Shown here: in pieces, positions 25,069 through 34,263 of the stretch | Layout: every line of letters begins with the position of its first letter | How positions within the stretch are numbered: the first letter of the stretch is position 1 | Virus record (IMG/VR): IMGVR_UViG_3300042455_000580 | Span: 1 to 42,917 of that record | DNA length: 42,917 nucleotides | From: a virus | Strand: one strand, 5' to 3' | The notes under the pieces: model-generated | What the model was told of the DNA's origin: nothing | What the model saw: the letters and a program-made list of their open reading frames with translations, nothing else | The model's database searches: none | Translations under genes and position numbers: made by a program

Positions 25069-26435
25069 TGGAAGCAATAGATAATCTACAAAAGTTCGGA
25101 CAATCGTACCAAGCTAAAGTAGTTGCATCATTATTGGAATCCCAACCTTTCTTAAATCAAGTTTCAGATATAACCAAAAAAGATTTTTTTGAAACAGAAG
25201 CAGATAGATGGATAGTTGGAGAAATTGTATCCTATAATCAAACAAGTAATGCTGCACCTACATTGGATGTATTCAAAGTTAAATTGAGTACAATAGAAAC
25301 AGATGCGCAGAAGAAAATGATTGTAGATAGATTACAACAAATCTACGATTTATTTGGTTCACCTGATGCTGATTTTGTTAAGAAAGAATATCTACAATTT
25401 TGTAAAAGACAAAAACTTAAATCTGCAATTTTCCAATCCGTAGACTTATTACAAAGTGGTAAGTACGATGAAGTAGGAACAATCATTCAGGATGCATTAA
25501 GAGCTGGTTTAGAAAACAATTTAGGACACGATTACTTTTTAGATATTCTATATCGTTTAGAAGATGTAAAGAGAAATTCCGTACCTACCGGTTGGAAACC
25601 AATCAATGAGTTAATGGATGGTGGTTTAGGACCTGGTGAGTTAGGTGTTGTAGTAGCACCATCGGGTATTGGTAAAACTTGGTTGTTATGTAAGTTGGGT
25701 GCAGATGCAGTAGCAATGGGTTTTAATGTTTTGCATTATAGTTTGGAGTTAAGTGAGAACTATGTGGGGTGTAGATACGATACAATCTATACAGGTATTC
25801 CTTTAGCTGATTTAAAGAACAACAAAGAGGAAATCCAACGTAAGTTGAAAAACTATACATCTCGTTTGATGATTAAAAATTATCCAAACAGAGGTGCGAG
25901 TGTTAAAACTATGAAGGCACATATAGATAAGTTGAGAGCAACTGGTTTTATCCCACATCTTATCATTGTTGATTATGCGGATTTACTTAAACCTGTAAAC
26001 AAACGTGATGGTTTATATGCAGAATTAGGTGGAGTGTATGAGGAACTGCGTGGTATGGGTGGTGAAGTTGGTGTTCCAATTTGGACAGCATCACAAACCA
26101 ATAGAGGTGCATTAGAAGATGAAGTAATCCACGCAGATTCAATTGCAGATAGTTACGCTAAAGTAATGACAGCCGATTTTATTATGAGTGTATCTCGTAA
26201 GGATAAAGATAAGTTGGCAAATACTGCAAGGGTTCACGTGATGAAAAACAGATTTGGACCAGATGGTTTAACGTTCCCAACAAAGATGGATACGATGAAA
26301 GGTGAGATAGAAATATACGATGCTCAATCATCAAATGGTATTATGGCAACCAAAGAAAGTAATAACGGAGTTCAGATTGAAAAGAAATTATTACACAAAA
26401 AGTACTTGGAAACGATGCCAACTGATATGGGATAA
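25068..26435 (+). CDS. DnaB-type replicative helicase (gp41-like)
   Basis: A 455-residue protein with a helical N-terminal domain (about 1-150) and a RecA-type ATPase core. G-G-L-G-P-G-E-L-G-V-V-V is followed by Walker A A-P-S-G-I-G-K-T (197-204), then Y-S-L-E-L-S-E-N-Y-V (motif H1a), Walker B L-I-I-V-D-Y-A-D-L-L, and W-T-A-S-Q-T-N-R-G-A-L. This is the ring helicase of the replisome. It overlaps the previous small gene by 1 bp. No primase domain is fused to it and none is seen in the window. The 111-bp gap after it holds no gene I can support. Confidence 0.93.
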   Translation: MEAIDNLQKFGQSYQAKVVASLLESQPFLNQVSDITKKDFFETEADRWIVGEIVSYNQTSNAAPTLDVFKVKLSTIETDAQKKMIVDRLQQIYDLFGSPDADFVKKEYLQFCKRQKLKSAIFQSVDLLQSGKYDEVGTIIQDALRAGLENNLGHDYFLDILYRLEDVKRNSVPTGWKPINELMDGGLGPGELGVVVAPSGIGKTWLLCKLGADAVAMGFNVLHYSLELSENYVGCRYDTIYTGIPLADLKNNKEEIQRKLKNYTSRLMIKNYPNRGASVKTMKAHIDKLRATGFIPHLIIVDYADLLKPVNKRDGLYAELGGVYEELRGMGGEVGVPIWTASQTNRGALEDEVIHADSIADSYAKVMTADFIMSVSRKDKDKLANTARVHVMKNRFGPDGLTFPTKMDTMKGEIEIYDAQSSNGIMATKESNNGVQIEKKLLHKKYLETMPTDMG

Positions 26436-26546
26436 TATCCTAAAATACTACCACACTTACATAGAAAAATCCTATGAAAAGTTGGGTTGAAAAGGGGATA
26501 TATACAATACTTATCTATACCTAAAATTAAAATTGGATAAAAAACT

Positions 26547-27560
26547 ATGAGCAAATTATTTACAGAAAGGGTAGCATATAAACCATTTGAATACCCTGTT
26601 TATTATACGGAAGGTTGGTTACTACAAGCTCAAGCGTTTTGGTTACATACGGAAATACCGATGCAAGGTGATGTTAAAGATTGGAACGAAAATCTATCAC
26701 CTGCTGAAAAGAATTTAGTTGGAAATATTCTTTTGGGCTTTGCTCAAACAGAATGTGCGGTTTCCGATTATTGGACAGGGATGGTTACTAAATGGTTTCC
26801 AAAGCATGAAATAAGACAAATGGCTATGTTGTTTGGTTCACAAGAAACAATCCACGCAGTAGCATATTCTTACTTAAATGAAACATTGGGGTTAGATGAT
26901 TTTGAAGGATTCTTACACGATGATGCAATGAGAGCAAGATTTGAGATGCTAACACAAACTACGGCAGATTGGACACCAGAAGACATAAGAACAAACTCAA
27001 TTGCAAGAAAAGAGGTAGCACGTTCATTAGCAATCTTTTCAGCATTTGCAGAAGGTGTAGCACTATACTCTTCATTTGCAGTTCTATATTCTTTCCAAAT
27101 GAGAAATCTATTGAAAGGAATTGGACAACAAATGAAGTGGAGTGTAAGAGATGAATCACTACATTCTAAAATGGGTTGTCAATTATTCAGACATATGTGT
27201 GATGAGTATCCTGAATTGTTAGAAGAAGCAAAATCTTCTATATATGAAGCAGCACATATAATGCAAGGTTTGGAACATAAGTATATTGATAAGATATTTG
27301 AAAGAGGTGATTTAGAAAATCTTAAAAAAGATGATTTAAAACACTTCATTACAAAACGAATCAATGAAAAGTTAGGAGAATTAGGTTACAATCCATTCGT
27401 AGGTGGAGATGATTATTTTCAATACAATGAAAAGAAAGCAAGTGAATTAGATTGGTTCTACCATCTTACAGGTGGAGTAACACATACTGATTTCTTTGCA
27501 ATGAGACCAACGGATTATTCAAAAGCAGGTGAAGGGGAAGATTGGGGAGATATATTTTAA
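26547..27560 (+). CDS. nrdB: Class I ribonucleotide reductase small subunit (R2)
   Basis: A 337-residue ferritin-like protein. The metal ligands can be read as Asp42, Glu100, His103, Glu169, Glu203 and His206. Tyr107, four residues after His103 (E-T-I-H-A-V-A-Y), is the radical tyrosine, so it is a Tyr-radical class I enzyme rather than the Phe-containing class Ic. It works with the large subunit encoded 7 bp downstream to make dNTPs for phage replication. The order nrdB then nrdA is the reverse of that in many bacteria. Confidence 0.95.
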   Translation: MSKLFTERVAYKPFEYPVYYTEGWLLQAQAFWLHTEIPMQGDVKDWNENLSPAEKNLVGNILLGFAQTECAVSDYWTGMVTKWFPKHEIRQMAMLFGSQETIHAVAYSYLNETLGLDDFEGFLHDDAMRARFEMLTQTTADWTPEDIRTNSIARKEVARSLAIFSAFAEGVALYSSFAVLYSFQMRNLLKGIGQQMKWSVRDESLHSKMGCQLFRHMCDEYPELLEEAKSSIYEAAHIMQGLEHKYIDKIFERGDLENLKKDDLKHFITKRINEKLGELGYNPFVGGDDYFQYNEKKASELDWFYHLTGGVTHTDFFAMRPTDYSKAGEGEDWGDIF

Positions 27561-27567
27561 TTAAATT

Positions 27568-29349
27568 ATGAGAAATTACGGAGAAGAATTTGGTTGGGAA
27601 GTTGATGTAGACTTCCCACAATGGGGAAATAATGAGATATATGTAAAGACTATATCTAAAGGTTACTTACAAGATGGTGAAAAACCAAAGGATGCGTATT
27701 GGCGTGTATCTACAAAGGTAGCACAACGATTGGGTAAACCTCAATTGGCTACAAAGTTTTTTGATTACATTTGGAAAGGGTGGTTATGTTTAGCAACACC
27801 CGTATTATCGAACACGGGTACAGATAGGGGATTACCAATTTCATGCTTTGGTATTGATGTAGGTGATAGTATCTATGAGATTGGTTCAAAGAATTTAGAA
27901 CTAATGTTGTTAGCAAAGCATGGTGGTGGTGTTGGTATTGGTATAAACCAAATCAGACCAGCTGGTGCAAAGATTACTGGTAATGGTACATCGGATGGTG
28001 TAGTTCCATTCTGTAAAATTTATGATTCAACTATACTTGCTACAAATCAAGGTTCAGTTCGTAGAGGCGCAGCTTCGGTAAATATGAACATTGAGCATAA
28101 AGATTTTGAGGATTGGTTGGAGATTAGAGAACCAAAGGGCGATGTGAATCGTCAATCATTAAATATGCACCAATGTGCAGTAGTGGGTGATAAGTTTATG
28201 CGTAAGTTGCAGGATGGTGAAACCGAAGCTCGTAGAAAATGGGGTAAGTTATTACAAAAAAGAAAAGCAACGGGTGAACCATATATTATGTATAAGGGTA
28301 ATGTAAACAAACAAAACCCAGAAGCATATAAAAAGAATGGTTTGAAGGTGTATATGACAAACATTTGTAGTGAGATTGTATTACATACTGACGAATCCCA
28401 TTCATTCGTATGTTGCCTTTCATCACTCAATCTTGCTAAATACGATGAGTGGAAAAATACTGATTTAGTATATACTGCTACTATGTTTTTAGATGGTGTA
28501 TTAGAAGAGTTTATACAAAGAGCTAAAGGTTTAGTTGGATTTGATAATTCAGTTCGTTCAGCAGTAAAAGGAAGAGCATTAGGGTTGGGTGTATTAGGGT
28601 GGCATACATACCTACAACAAAAGGGTATTCCATTTGAAGGTTTGCCAGCACAATTTGAAACTCGTAAGATTTTCTCTCAAATGAAAATTGAGAGTGAAAG
28701 AGCAAGTAGAGATATGGGAGCAGAGTATGGTGAGCCATTGTGGTGTAGAGATACTGGTTTCCGTAATACACATTTGAGAGCAGTGGCACCAACAGTATCA
28801 AACTCTAAATTGAGTGGTAATGTTAGTAGTGGTATTGAACCTTGGGCAGCAAATGTATTTACAGAGCAGACATCAAAAGGAACATTCATTCGTAAGAACC
28901 CAGAGTTAGAAAGAGTGTTAAGAAAGATGACCAAAAACACCAAAGAGGTATGGGATAAAATCCTTGCAGATGGTGGCTCTGTACAAGATTTAGATTTCTT
29001 GGATGAGTGGTGTTTCTTTGAAGGTAAATTAGTTCAATGTAACGAAGTAACTACTGAAGACCATATGCATAAATGTAGTTCAGTTAAAGATGTATTTAAA
29101 ACATTTAAGGAAATAAACCAATTAGATTTAGTAAAGCAAGCTGGTGTTAGACAACAATATATAGACCAGGCTGTTTCTCTTAATTTAGCATTCCCTGCAA
29201 CCGCAGAACCAAAGTGGATTAATCAGGTTACTATGGAAGCATGGAAAGAGGGTGTAAAAACTCTATACTATATGAGAACAGAATCAGTATTAAGAGGAGA
29301 TATTGCGGCAAGAGCAATGGACCCTGATTGTGTTTCGTGTGAAGGATAA
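27568..29349 (+). CDS. nrdA: Class I ribonucleotide reductase large subunit (R1), short form
   Basis: A 593-residue protein with all core R1 residues: Cys93 in S-C-F-G-I-D, the active-site N265-x-C267-x-E269, and the paired thiol cysteine in F-V-C-C-L-S-S-L-N-L (282-283). The C-terminal redox cysteines are C588-x2-C591. It is shorter than the usual 750-850 residues because the N-terminal ATP-cone (overall activity) domain is missing: the catalytic barrel starts almost at once. dATP feedback inhibition through that domain is therefore not expected. A thioredoxin that could reduce it is encoded at 30097. Confidence 0.94.
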   Translation: MRNYGEEFGWEVDVDFPQWGNNEIYVKTISKGYLQDGEKPKDAYWRVSTKVAQRLGKPQLATKFFDYIWKGWLCLATPVLSNTGTDRGLPISCFGIDVGDSIYEIGSKNLELMLLAKHGGGVGIGINQIRPAGAKITGNGTSDGVVPFCKIYDSTILATNQGSVRRGAASVNMNIEHKDFEDWLEIREPKGDVNRQSLNMHQCAVVGDKFMRKLQDGETEARRKWGKLLQKRKATGEPYIMYKGNVNKQNPEAYKKNGLKVYMTNICSEIVLHTDESHSFVCCLSSLNLAKYDEWKNTDLVYTATMFLDGVLEEFIQRAKGLVGFDNSVRSAVKGRALGLGVLGWHTYLQQKGIPFEGLPAQFETRKIFSQMKIESERASRDMGAEYGEPLWCRDTGFRNTHLRAVAPTVSNSKLSGNVSSGIEPWAANVFTEQTSKGTFIRKNPELERVLRKMTKNTKEVWDKILADGGSVQDLDFLDEWCFFEGKLVQCNEVTTEDHMHKCSSVKDVFKTFKEINQLDLVKQAGVRQQYIDQAVSLNLAFPATAEPKWINQVTMEAWKEGVKTLYYMRTESVLRGDIAARAMDPDCVSCEG

Positions 29350-29365
29350 ACTAAACAATAATGTT

Positions 29366-30094
29366 ATGGGTGAGAATGTATCAAATAAAAACAAAGAATT
29401 GACCGAAAAGATAAAAGAAGAAATTATTGAGAAGCCGAAAGGACCAATTAAATTTCAAATTCAACTTAACGAAGAACAAAAAGAAGCAAAGGAAAAAATC
29501 CTAAATAACGCAATTACAATATTAAGTGGTAAAGCAGGTAGTGGTAAAACACTACTTGCCTGCCAAGTAGCATTGGATATGTTATTTAAAAAGACGGTTC
29601 ACAAAATCATCATCACTCGCCCAACGGTAAGTAAAGAAGAGATTGGTTTCTTACCTGGTGATTTGAGAGAGAAAATGGAACCTTGGATGCAACCTGTTTA
29701 TTCTAATTTTTATCAACTATATAATAAAGAAAAGATTGATAAGATTTTAGAAAACGGACAAGTGGAAATTGTACCTTTGGCATTTATGAGAGGTAGAACA
29801 TTTTTGGATTCATTTATTATTGTAGATGAAGCACAGAATTGTACAAACGACCAGATGGAAATGATTACATCTCGTTTGGGATTAAGAAGTAAAATGGTTG
29901 TTTGTGGTGATTCACAACAAGTAGATTTAAAGTATAAAGGAGAAAGTGGATTTAAGTTTTTAGTAACTGCAGCAAAAAAGATTAAAGATATGGATTCACA
30001 AACTCTATTAACAAATCACAGACATCCAGTAGTAGATGCATTATTGGATGCATATGATGAATTTAAAGAAAAACAAAATAAAGAAGGAAGATAA
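29366..30094 (+). CDS. phoH: PhoH-like ATPase
   Basis: A 242-residue protein from the ATG at 29366; an upstream start would overlap nrdA. It has L-N-E-E-Q-K-E-A, Walker A G-K-A-G-S-G-K-T (55-62), I-T-R-P-T-V-S-K-E-E-I-G-F-L-P-G-D-L, Walker B F-I-I-V-D-E-A-Q-N-C, and G-D-S-Q-Q-V-D-L. These are diagnostic of the PhoH family, a superfamily 1-like P-loop ATPase common in marine phages. Its exact role in infection is unknown; RNA-related and phosphate-stress roles are suggested for the family. Confidence 0.93.
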   Translation: MGENVSNKNKELTEKIKEEIIEKPKGPIKFQIQLNEEQKEAKEKILNNAITILSGKAGSGKTLLACQVALDMLFKKTVHKIIITRPTVSKEEIGFLPGDLREKMEPWMQPVYSNFYQLYNKEKIDKILENGQVEIVPLAFMRGRTFLDSFIIVDEAQNCTNDQMEMITSRLGLRSKMVVCGDSQQVDLKYKGESGFKFLVTAAKKIKDMDSQTLLTNHRHPVVDALLDAYDEFKEKQNKEGR

Positions 30095-30096
30095 AA

Positions 30097-30357
30097 ATGA
30101 TTAGTGTAAAGAAATTTTCAGCTAGCTGGTGTGGACCATGCAAAACTCTAAAACCAATTTTTGAAGAAGTTAAACAATCCGTTAGTGGTGTTAAGTTTGA
30201 AGAATATGATGTAGATGAAGCATTTGAATTAGCAACTAAATATAATATCCGTTCAGTTCCTACTGTAATTATTGAAAAAGATGGTAAGGAAGTACAAAGA
30301 TTCGCTGGTGTATCTTCAAAAGTTGCATATGTAAACGCTATAAACGAAAGTTTGTAG
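30097..30357 (+). CDS. Thioredoxin
   Basis: An 86-residue thioredoxin-fold protein with the active site W-C-G-P-C (11-15) and the cis-proline motif S-V-P-T (Pro55). It is shorter than E. coli thioredoxin (about 108), as are many phage forms. It starts 2 bp after phoH and lies close to nrdBA, so it is probably an electron donor for the phage ribonucleotide reductase, whose C-terminal C-x2-C is conserved. Confidence 0.94.
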   Translation: MISVKKFSASWCGPCKTLKPIFEEVKQSVSGVKFEEYDVDEAFELATKYNIRSVPTVIIEKDGKEVQRFAGVSSKVAYVNAINESL

Positions 30358-30364
30358 TAAAAAA

Positions 30365-30396
30365 TTAGGTTATATAAAAAAGTTTTATTATCTTTG
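30365..30396 (+). promoter_or_regulatory. Host-type promoter of the Mom-like genes
   Basis: TTAGG at 30365-30369 and TATCTTTG at 30389-30396, with a 20-bp spacer from the TAG triplet. The ATG follows after 5 bp, so the mRNA may be leaderless. Confidence 0.75.
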
Positions 30397-30401
30397 TAAC
30401 T

Positions 30402-31166
30402 ATGAAAGTAGAAGGTAAGGAGTATTGTAATACATCCAAACTCATAGTTAGACCTGTGAACAAATCCGTTGCAAAGGATATTATTGTAAATAACCATTAT
30501 AGTGGTATATGGACAAAGGTATCCTATGCATTGGGTTTGTTTTATCAATCAGAGGATGAGCATCAATTTTTTAGTGGAGTAAATGAAAAGCTAATAGGTG
30601 TAGCTTGTTATGGTGACCCTATTGGTAGAAATACCGGAGCATCTATTTCCGATATGTTGGATAGAGATACAGTATTAGAATTGACTCGTTTATTTGTATT
30701 TGATGGATATGGTTCTAATATAGAGAGTTGGTTTGTAGCACAAACATTTCAATGGTTACGAGATAATACACCAAAGATTAGAGCACTAATTTCATATTCA
30801 GACCCAAAGGTTGGACACAAAGGAACTATTTACCAAGCTACTAATTGGATTTATCAAGGTAACAAAATTAGGTGGAGTGATAGTTGGAGTTTTAAGTGGA
30901 GTGAAATAGATGAGTGGCAACATGGTAGAACTATATTTCCATATTATGGTACTAATGACCCAAAGAAAATACAAACAATGGTAACATCGCCATTTTGGAT
31001 TAAACGAGAACCGCAAAAACATCGTTATGTGTATTTCCTAACTAAAGATAAAAAGGTTAGAAAGCAATTAATTAAATCCTTAAAGCATGAAACTTTCCCA
31101 TATCCAAAAGAAAGTGAAGAGCATGTTGATGAAATATATAAATTAGAACCAATTGAAAGAAGCTAA
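30402..31166 (+). CDS. Mom-like GNAT-family DNA modification protein, copy 1
   Basis: A 254-residue protein resembling the phage Mu Mom family, a GNAT-fold group that modifies adenine in DNA. Visible blocks are H-Y-S-G-I-W (about 31-36), L-I-G-V-A-C-Y-G-D-P-I-G, L-E-L-T-R-L-F-V-F-D-G-Y-G-S-N-I-E-S, a downstream I-S-Y-S-D, and G-T-I-Y-Q-A-T-N-W-I-Y-Q-G. Mom proteins use an acetyl-CoA-type fold to add a carbamoylmethyl group that protects DNA from restriction. A paralogue overlaps its 3' end. The promoter lies immediately upstream. The function is inferred from family pattern; the exact modification is unknown. Confidence 0.75.
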   Translation: MKVEGKEYCNTSKLIVRPVNKSVAKDIIVNNHYSGIWTKVSYALGLFYQSEDEHQFFSGVNEKLIGVACYGDPIGRNTGASISDMLDRDTVLELTRLFVFDGYGSNIESWFVAQTFQWLRDNTPKIRALISYSDPKVGHKGTIYQATNWIYQGNKIRWSDSWSFKWSEIDEWQHGRTIFPYYGTNDPKKIQTMVTSPFWIKREPQKHRYVYFLTKDKKVRKQLIKSLKHETFPYPKESEEHVDEIYKLEPIERS

Positions 31167-31956
31167 CAAAAATTATTGTGATACAACCAAAGTATCCGTT
31201 AGGGAGATTAGTACATCTATTGCAAAAGAAATTATTGTAAAGAAACACTATACTCACGCTTGGACTGCTTGTAGATATTCGTTGGGTATATTCTATAAAA
31301 CGGATACTGAAAATGCTTTGGGTGATGCAGAAAAACTGATAGGTTGTTTAATCTATGGGTTTCCAGTTGGAGCTAAAGCACCTACATCTGTATGCGATGG
31401 TTTGACTAAAGATAATATTTTAGAATTGACTCGTTTATATTGCGATGATGGGTATGGTTCTAACATTGAGAGTTTTGCTTTAGGGCAATCTTTTAAGTGG
31501 TTGAAGGAAAATGATAAGGCAATCAAAGTTTTGCTCTCATACGCTGATAATGGACAGGAACATTTGGGTGGAATATACCAAGCAACCAATTGGATTTATC
31601 AAGGATTAAATACTGATATTGCACTAATGCCAAATTATGGTATCTCAATCCAAAAAGACCCATACAAATGGATACATAGTAGAAGTGTATTTACTAAATG
31701 GGGAAGTGGTAATTTGGAACATCTTCGTAGAGAAATTGGTAAAGATGGATATACTGAATTTTGGAGAAGAGAAGAACCACCAAAACATAGATACATTCAG
31801 TTGATACCACAAGATAAACGTGAGAAGAAAGATTTGATGAAACGATTAAAACATCCAATCAGAGAGTATCCAAAAAATGCAAGAGAGTATAATAAGGGAA
31901 TTGAACACCATACTACAATAGAACCAAGTACGGAAATAGCTAAAAACTTTTGGTAA
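31153..31956 (+). CDS. Mom-like GNAT-family DNA modification protein, copy 2
   Basis: A 267-residue paralogue of the previous gene. It shares the N-terminal Y-C-D-T-T-K, A-K-E-I-I-V-K-K-H-Y, L-E-L-T-R-L-Y, D-G-Y-G-S-N-I-E-S and G-I-Y-Q-A-T-N-W-I-Y-Q-G blocks. The start is a TTG at 31153, the only usable codon after an in-frame TAG at 31144, giving a 14-bp overlap with copy 1 and suggesting coupled translation. Compared with copy 1 it has an insertion after the ATNWIYQG block and a longer C-terminus, so the pair has diverged. They may form a heterodimer or have different targets. Confidence 0.72.
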   Translation: MKEANKNYCDTTKVSVREISTSIAKEIIVKKHYTHAWTACRYSLGIFYKTDTENALGDAEKLIGCLIYGFPVGAKAPTSVCDGLTKDNILELTRLYCDDGYGSNIESFALGQSFKWLKENDKAIKVLLSYADNGQEHLGGIYQATNWIYQGLNTDIALMPNYGISIQKDPYKWIHSRSVFTKWGSGNLEHLRREIGKDGYTEFWRREEPPKHRYIQLIPQDKREKKDLMKRLKHPIREYPKNAREYNKGIEHHTTIEPSTEIAKNFW

Positions 31957-33080
31957 TGAACACAGAATTAGAGAAATTATATACGGCAGGACATGGTGAT
32001 GACTTTTCTATGGGCAAATACATTGCCTTAAAGACTGGTAAATTGTATAACACCACAAAGTTTTCAAATGATATAAAATTTGATAAGAAGGTTTTAGCAT
32101 TAATAGAAAATGCAGGATTTAATCAAATTCAGCAATCGGAGTATTTTATATCAACAAAGGATTCAAAACGTAATTCAACTTACGAAAAGAGGCTTGATGG
32201 TATGGATTTAATTTTAATAAATGTATCGGAGATTTCAGGTGATTTCTTTGAGGAACCTGATTATATAGAACCAGAGGCAAAATCAATAAAGAAAAATCAA
32301 TATAGATTATCATTTGCATACACTTGTTCAAACGATGTATTAAAGAACATTATATTAAATGATGTTACAAAACTATCCAAACAAAATAAAGAGGGTAAGA
32401 TACATTTATTGAAAGCAACATCCTATGGGTTTGAAACGGAAGAGTTTAAATTACCAAAACCAAAGATTGATTTAGAATTAAACTATGGTAAGGATTTTGT
32501 TAAGATAAACGATTCAATTGTAACCGCACTTACATCCAAAAAGGAACAACGAGGTAGATTAGTTCTACTACACGGATTACCAGGTACGGGTAAAACTACA
32601 TACATCAAATGGTTGGCAAATCATATGAAGAGAAAGGTATTATTTTTACCACCAATTTTGGCAGAGAGTATTGTGAATCCTGATTTTGTTCCATTCTTAA
32701 TGGATAATAAAGATTGTATTTTGGTGATTGAGGATGCTGAAAAGATTATTGGTGATAGGAATAATTCACACTCATCTACTGGTGTATCCAACATTCTTAA
32801 TTTAACCGATGGTATATTGGGTGATATTCTAAACATTAGTATTATTGCAACATTCAATATGGATAAGGAGAAGATTGATTCTGCTCTATTAAGAAAAGGT
32901 AGATTGATTGCGGAACATAAGTTTGATAAACTAAATGTAGATGATACTAATATTCTTATTAAACATTTGGGTATGGATAATGTAGTAACGGAAGGAATGA
33001 CATTAGCTGACATCTACAACATCAACACAGAACAATTCAAAACAGAAATCCAAAAGGGTAAAATCGGTTTTGGTAGGTAA
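31956..33080 (+). CDS. AAA+ ATPase
   Basis: A 374-residue protein from the ATG at 31956, which overlaps the previous stop (TAATG). The N-terminal about 190 residues are unrecognised. The C-terminal AAA+ core has Walker A G-L-P-G-T-G-K-T (207-214), Walker B C-I-L-V-I-E-D-A-E, a sensor-1-like A-T-F-N-M-D, and L-L-R-K-G-R-L with an arginine-finger-like Arg. The pattern is closest to Bcs1/classic AAA remodelling ATPases. The coupling to the Mom-like genes may be functional or only operonic. Its substrate is unknown. Confidence 0.82.
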   Translation: MNTELEKLYTAGHGDDFSMGKYIALKTGKLYNTTKFSNDIKFDKKVLALIENAGFNQIQQSEYFISTKDSKRNSTYEKRLDGMDLILINVSEISGDFFEEPDYIEPEAKSIKKNQYRLSFAYTCSNDVLKNIILNDVTKLSKQNKEGKIHLLKATSYGFETEEFKLPKPKIDLELNYGKDFVKINDSIVTALTSKKEQRGRLVLLHGLPGTGKTTYIKWLANHMKRKVLFLPPILAESIVNPDFVPFLMDNKDCILVIEDAEKIIGDRNNSHSSTGVSNILNLTDGILGDILNISIIATFNMDKEKIDSALLRKGRLIAEHKFDKLNVDDTNILIKHLGMDNVVTEGMTLADIYNINTEQFKTEIQKGKIGFGR

Positions 33081-33095
33081 AATAATAATTTATTA

Positions 33096-33103
33096 TATTT
33101 ATT
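33096..33103 (+). promoter_or_regulatory. TATTTATT variant of the late-type motif
   Basis: A one-base variant of TATTTATA, 16 bp before the ATG at 33120, in a 39-bp gap. Confidence 0.35.
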
Positions 33104-33119
33104 AGTATAATAATATAGA

Positions 33120-33827
33120 ATGGAAAAATTTCATAAATTAGACGAAGCATCATTAGCACGGGCATATCAACACGTGGTAGATAAAAAAGTTCCTAGTTGG
33201 GGAATGGCAAGTGCATATCGTTACGCCAATACACCTGCTGAAAATAAAAAATTAAATAAACAATTAGAAGCGGATTGCAGAAAAAGGGGTTTAGGGTTTT
33301 TTAAAGTAAGTGGACATTGGAGAGAGTGTCAAGATTCAGCCATACCATATGCAAAGTGCCCATCTGATAAATTGGTAGACGCAGTAGAAGAAACTTTGTT
33401 TATACCAGGTGCACCAAAAGAATTTATGGAACATATTGTAAAAAAGTATAACCAAGATTCTGTTATATATGGTGGTAAGGATACAAAAGGAAATGCACAT
33501 TTAATTTTTAGAGAAGGTGGTGAGGAAAACATAGGTAAGTTTCACCCAAATCAAATAGGCCAAGCGTACTCTAATTTTAGAGATAAAGAAAAAACGATGA
33601 TGTTTAAGACTGGAAAAAAAGCACAAAGTGGAACAAAAGCCGGTGCAGAAAAACAACAAGCCAATATTAAAAAATTATCATCTATGATACCGGTAGGTGC
33701 ATTAGATAAGAGAATAAAGAATCCAGAAACAGGTAGAAACATTAAAGTTAAAACTGCATTGGGTTACGATAAAACATCACCCGCATATAAGACGGCATTT
33801 GCAGCAATAAAAAAACCTAAAAAATAA
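33120..33827 (+). CDS. Unknown basic protein
   Basis: A 235-residue Lys-rich protein. The block N-K-K-L-N-K-Q-L-E-A-D-C-R-K-R-G-L-G-F-F-K-V-S-G-H-W resembles DUF3293-type proteins, but this is a weak match by eye. The C-terminal 80 residues are strongly basic (many Lys and Gln) and end in K-K-P-K-K, which suggests nucleic acid binding. The upstream motif is late-type, so it may be a packaged or late protein. Confidence 0.6.
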   Translation: MEKFHKLDEASLARAYQHVVDKKVPSWGMASAYRYANTPAENKKLNKQLEADCRKRGLGFFKVSGHWRECQDSAIPYAKCPSDKLVDAVEETLFIPGAPKEFMEHIVKKYNQDSVIYGGKDTKGNAHLIFREGGEENIGKFHPNQIGQAYSNFRDKEKTMMFKTGKKAQSGTKAGAEKQQANIKKLSSMIPVGALDKRIKNPETGRNIKVKTALGYDKTSPAYKTAFAAIKKPKK

Positions 33828-33839
33828 TTTACAAAACGC

Positions 33840-33870
33840 TTGACTTTTTAATTTATTTTACTTATCTTTA
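33840..33870 (+). promoter_or_regulatory. Host-type promoter
   Basis: TTG at 33840-33842, a 20-bp spacer and TATCTTTA at 33863-33870. The leader ends in AAAGAT directly before the ATG at 33894, a feature shared with the next two promoters. Confidence 0.72.
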
Positions 33871-33893
33871 CTATATAACAAAACGATAAAGAT

Positions 33894-34259
33894 ATGGAAA
33901 ATTTAATAGGTCAAATGGTTCACGTAGTAGTTTCCAAAGATGGTAAAAAGGGAACTAAATTCCTTAAAGTTTGTAAGGTCAAAGCTCGTTCAGTTCTATT
34001 CATCGAAGTAGATAAAGAAAATCGTAAGAATATCTTCCGTAAGGTTGCTAAAAAGGATATTAACCCTATGGGAATTATTGGTGATTCTCAATCTTTTTAT
34101 ATAACAGAGGGTGTATTGCCTGATAAATGGGAATCAGATTGGGATGCGATTGGTAATACCTCTCGAATGGCAGCAGGTTCATTTGCTTACACCCCCCGTC
34201 CAACATATAGTAATCACTCCAAAGGATGGGCATCAAACGGAGCACACTTTAGAACATAA
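33894..34259 (+). CDS. Small protein of unknown function
   Basis: A 121-residue protein with a basic N-terminal half (repeated Lys-rich strands, possibly a small barrel) and a Ser/Tyr/Gly-rich tail. The family is not recognised. It has its own host-type promoter, so it is likely expressed early. A tiny membrane protein gene follows 4 bp later. Confidence 0.62.
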   Translation: MENLIGQMVHVVVSKDGKKGTKFLKVCKVKARSVLFIEVDKENRKNIFRKVAKKDINPMGIIGDSQSFYITEGVLPDKWESDWDAIGNTSRMAAGSFAYTPRPTYSNHSKGWASNGAHFRT

Positions 34260-34263
34260 TAAT

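Noticed and set aside
26436-26546. 16-codon ORF and weak hairpin (CATAG/CTATG) between helicase and nrdB
   Set aside because: Too short, without a ribosome binding site, and the hairpin lacks a T run; nothing supports a gene or terminator.
34111-34263. Upstream extension of the small membrane protein frame
   Set aside because: It overlaps most of the end of the 121-residue gene in another frame; the ATG at 34264 just after that gene's stop is the sensible start.
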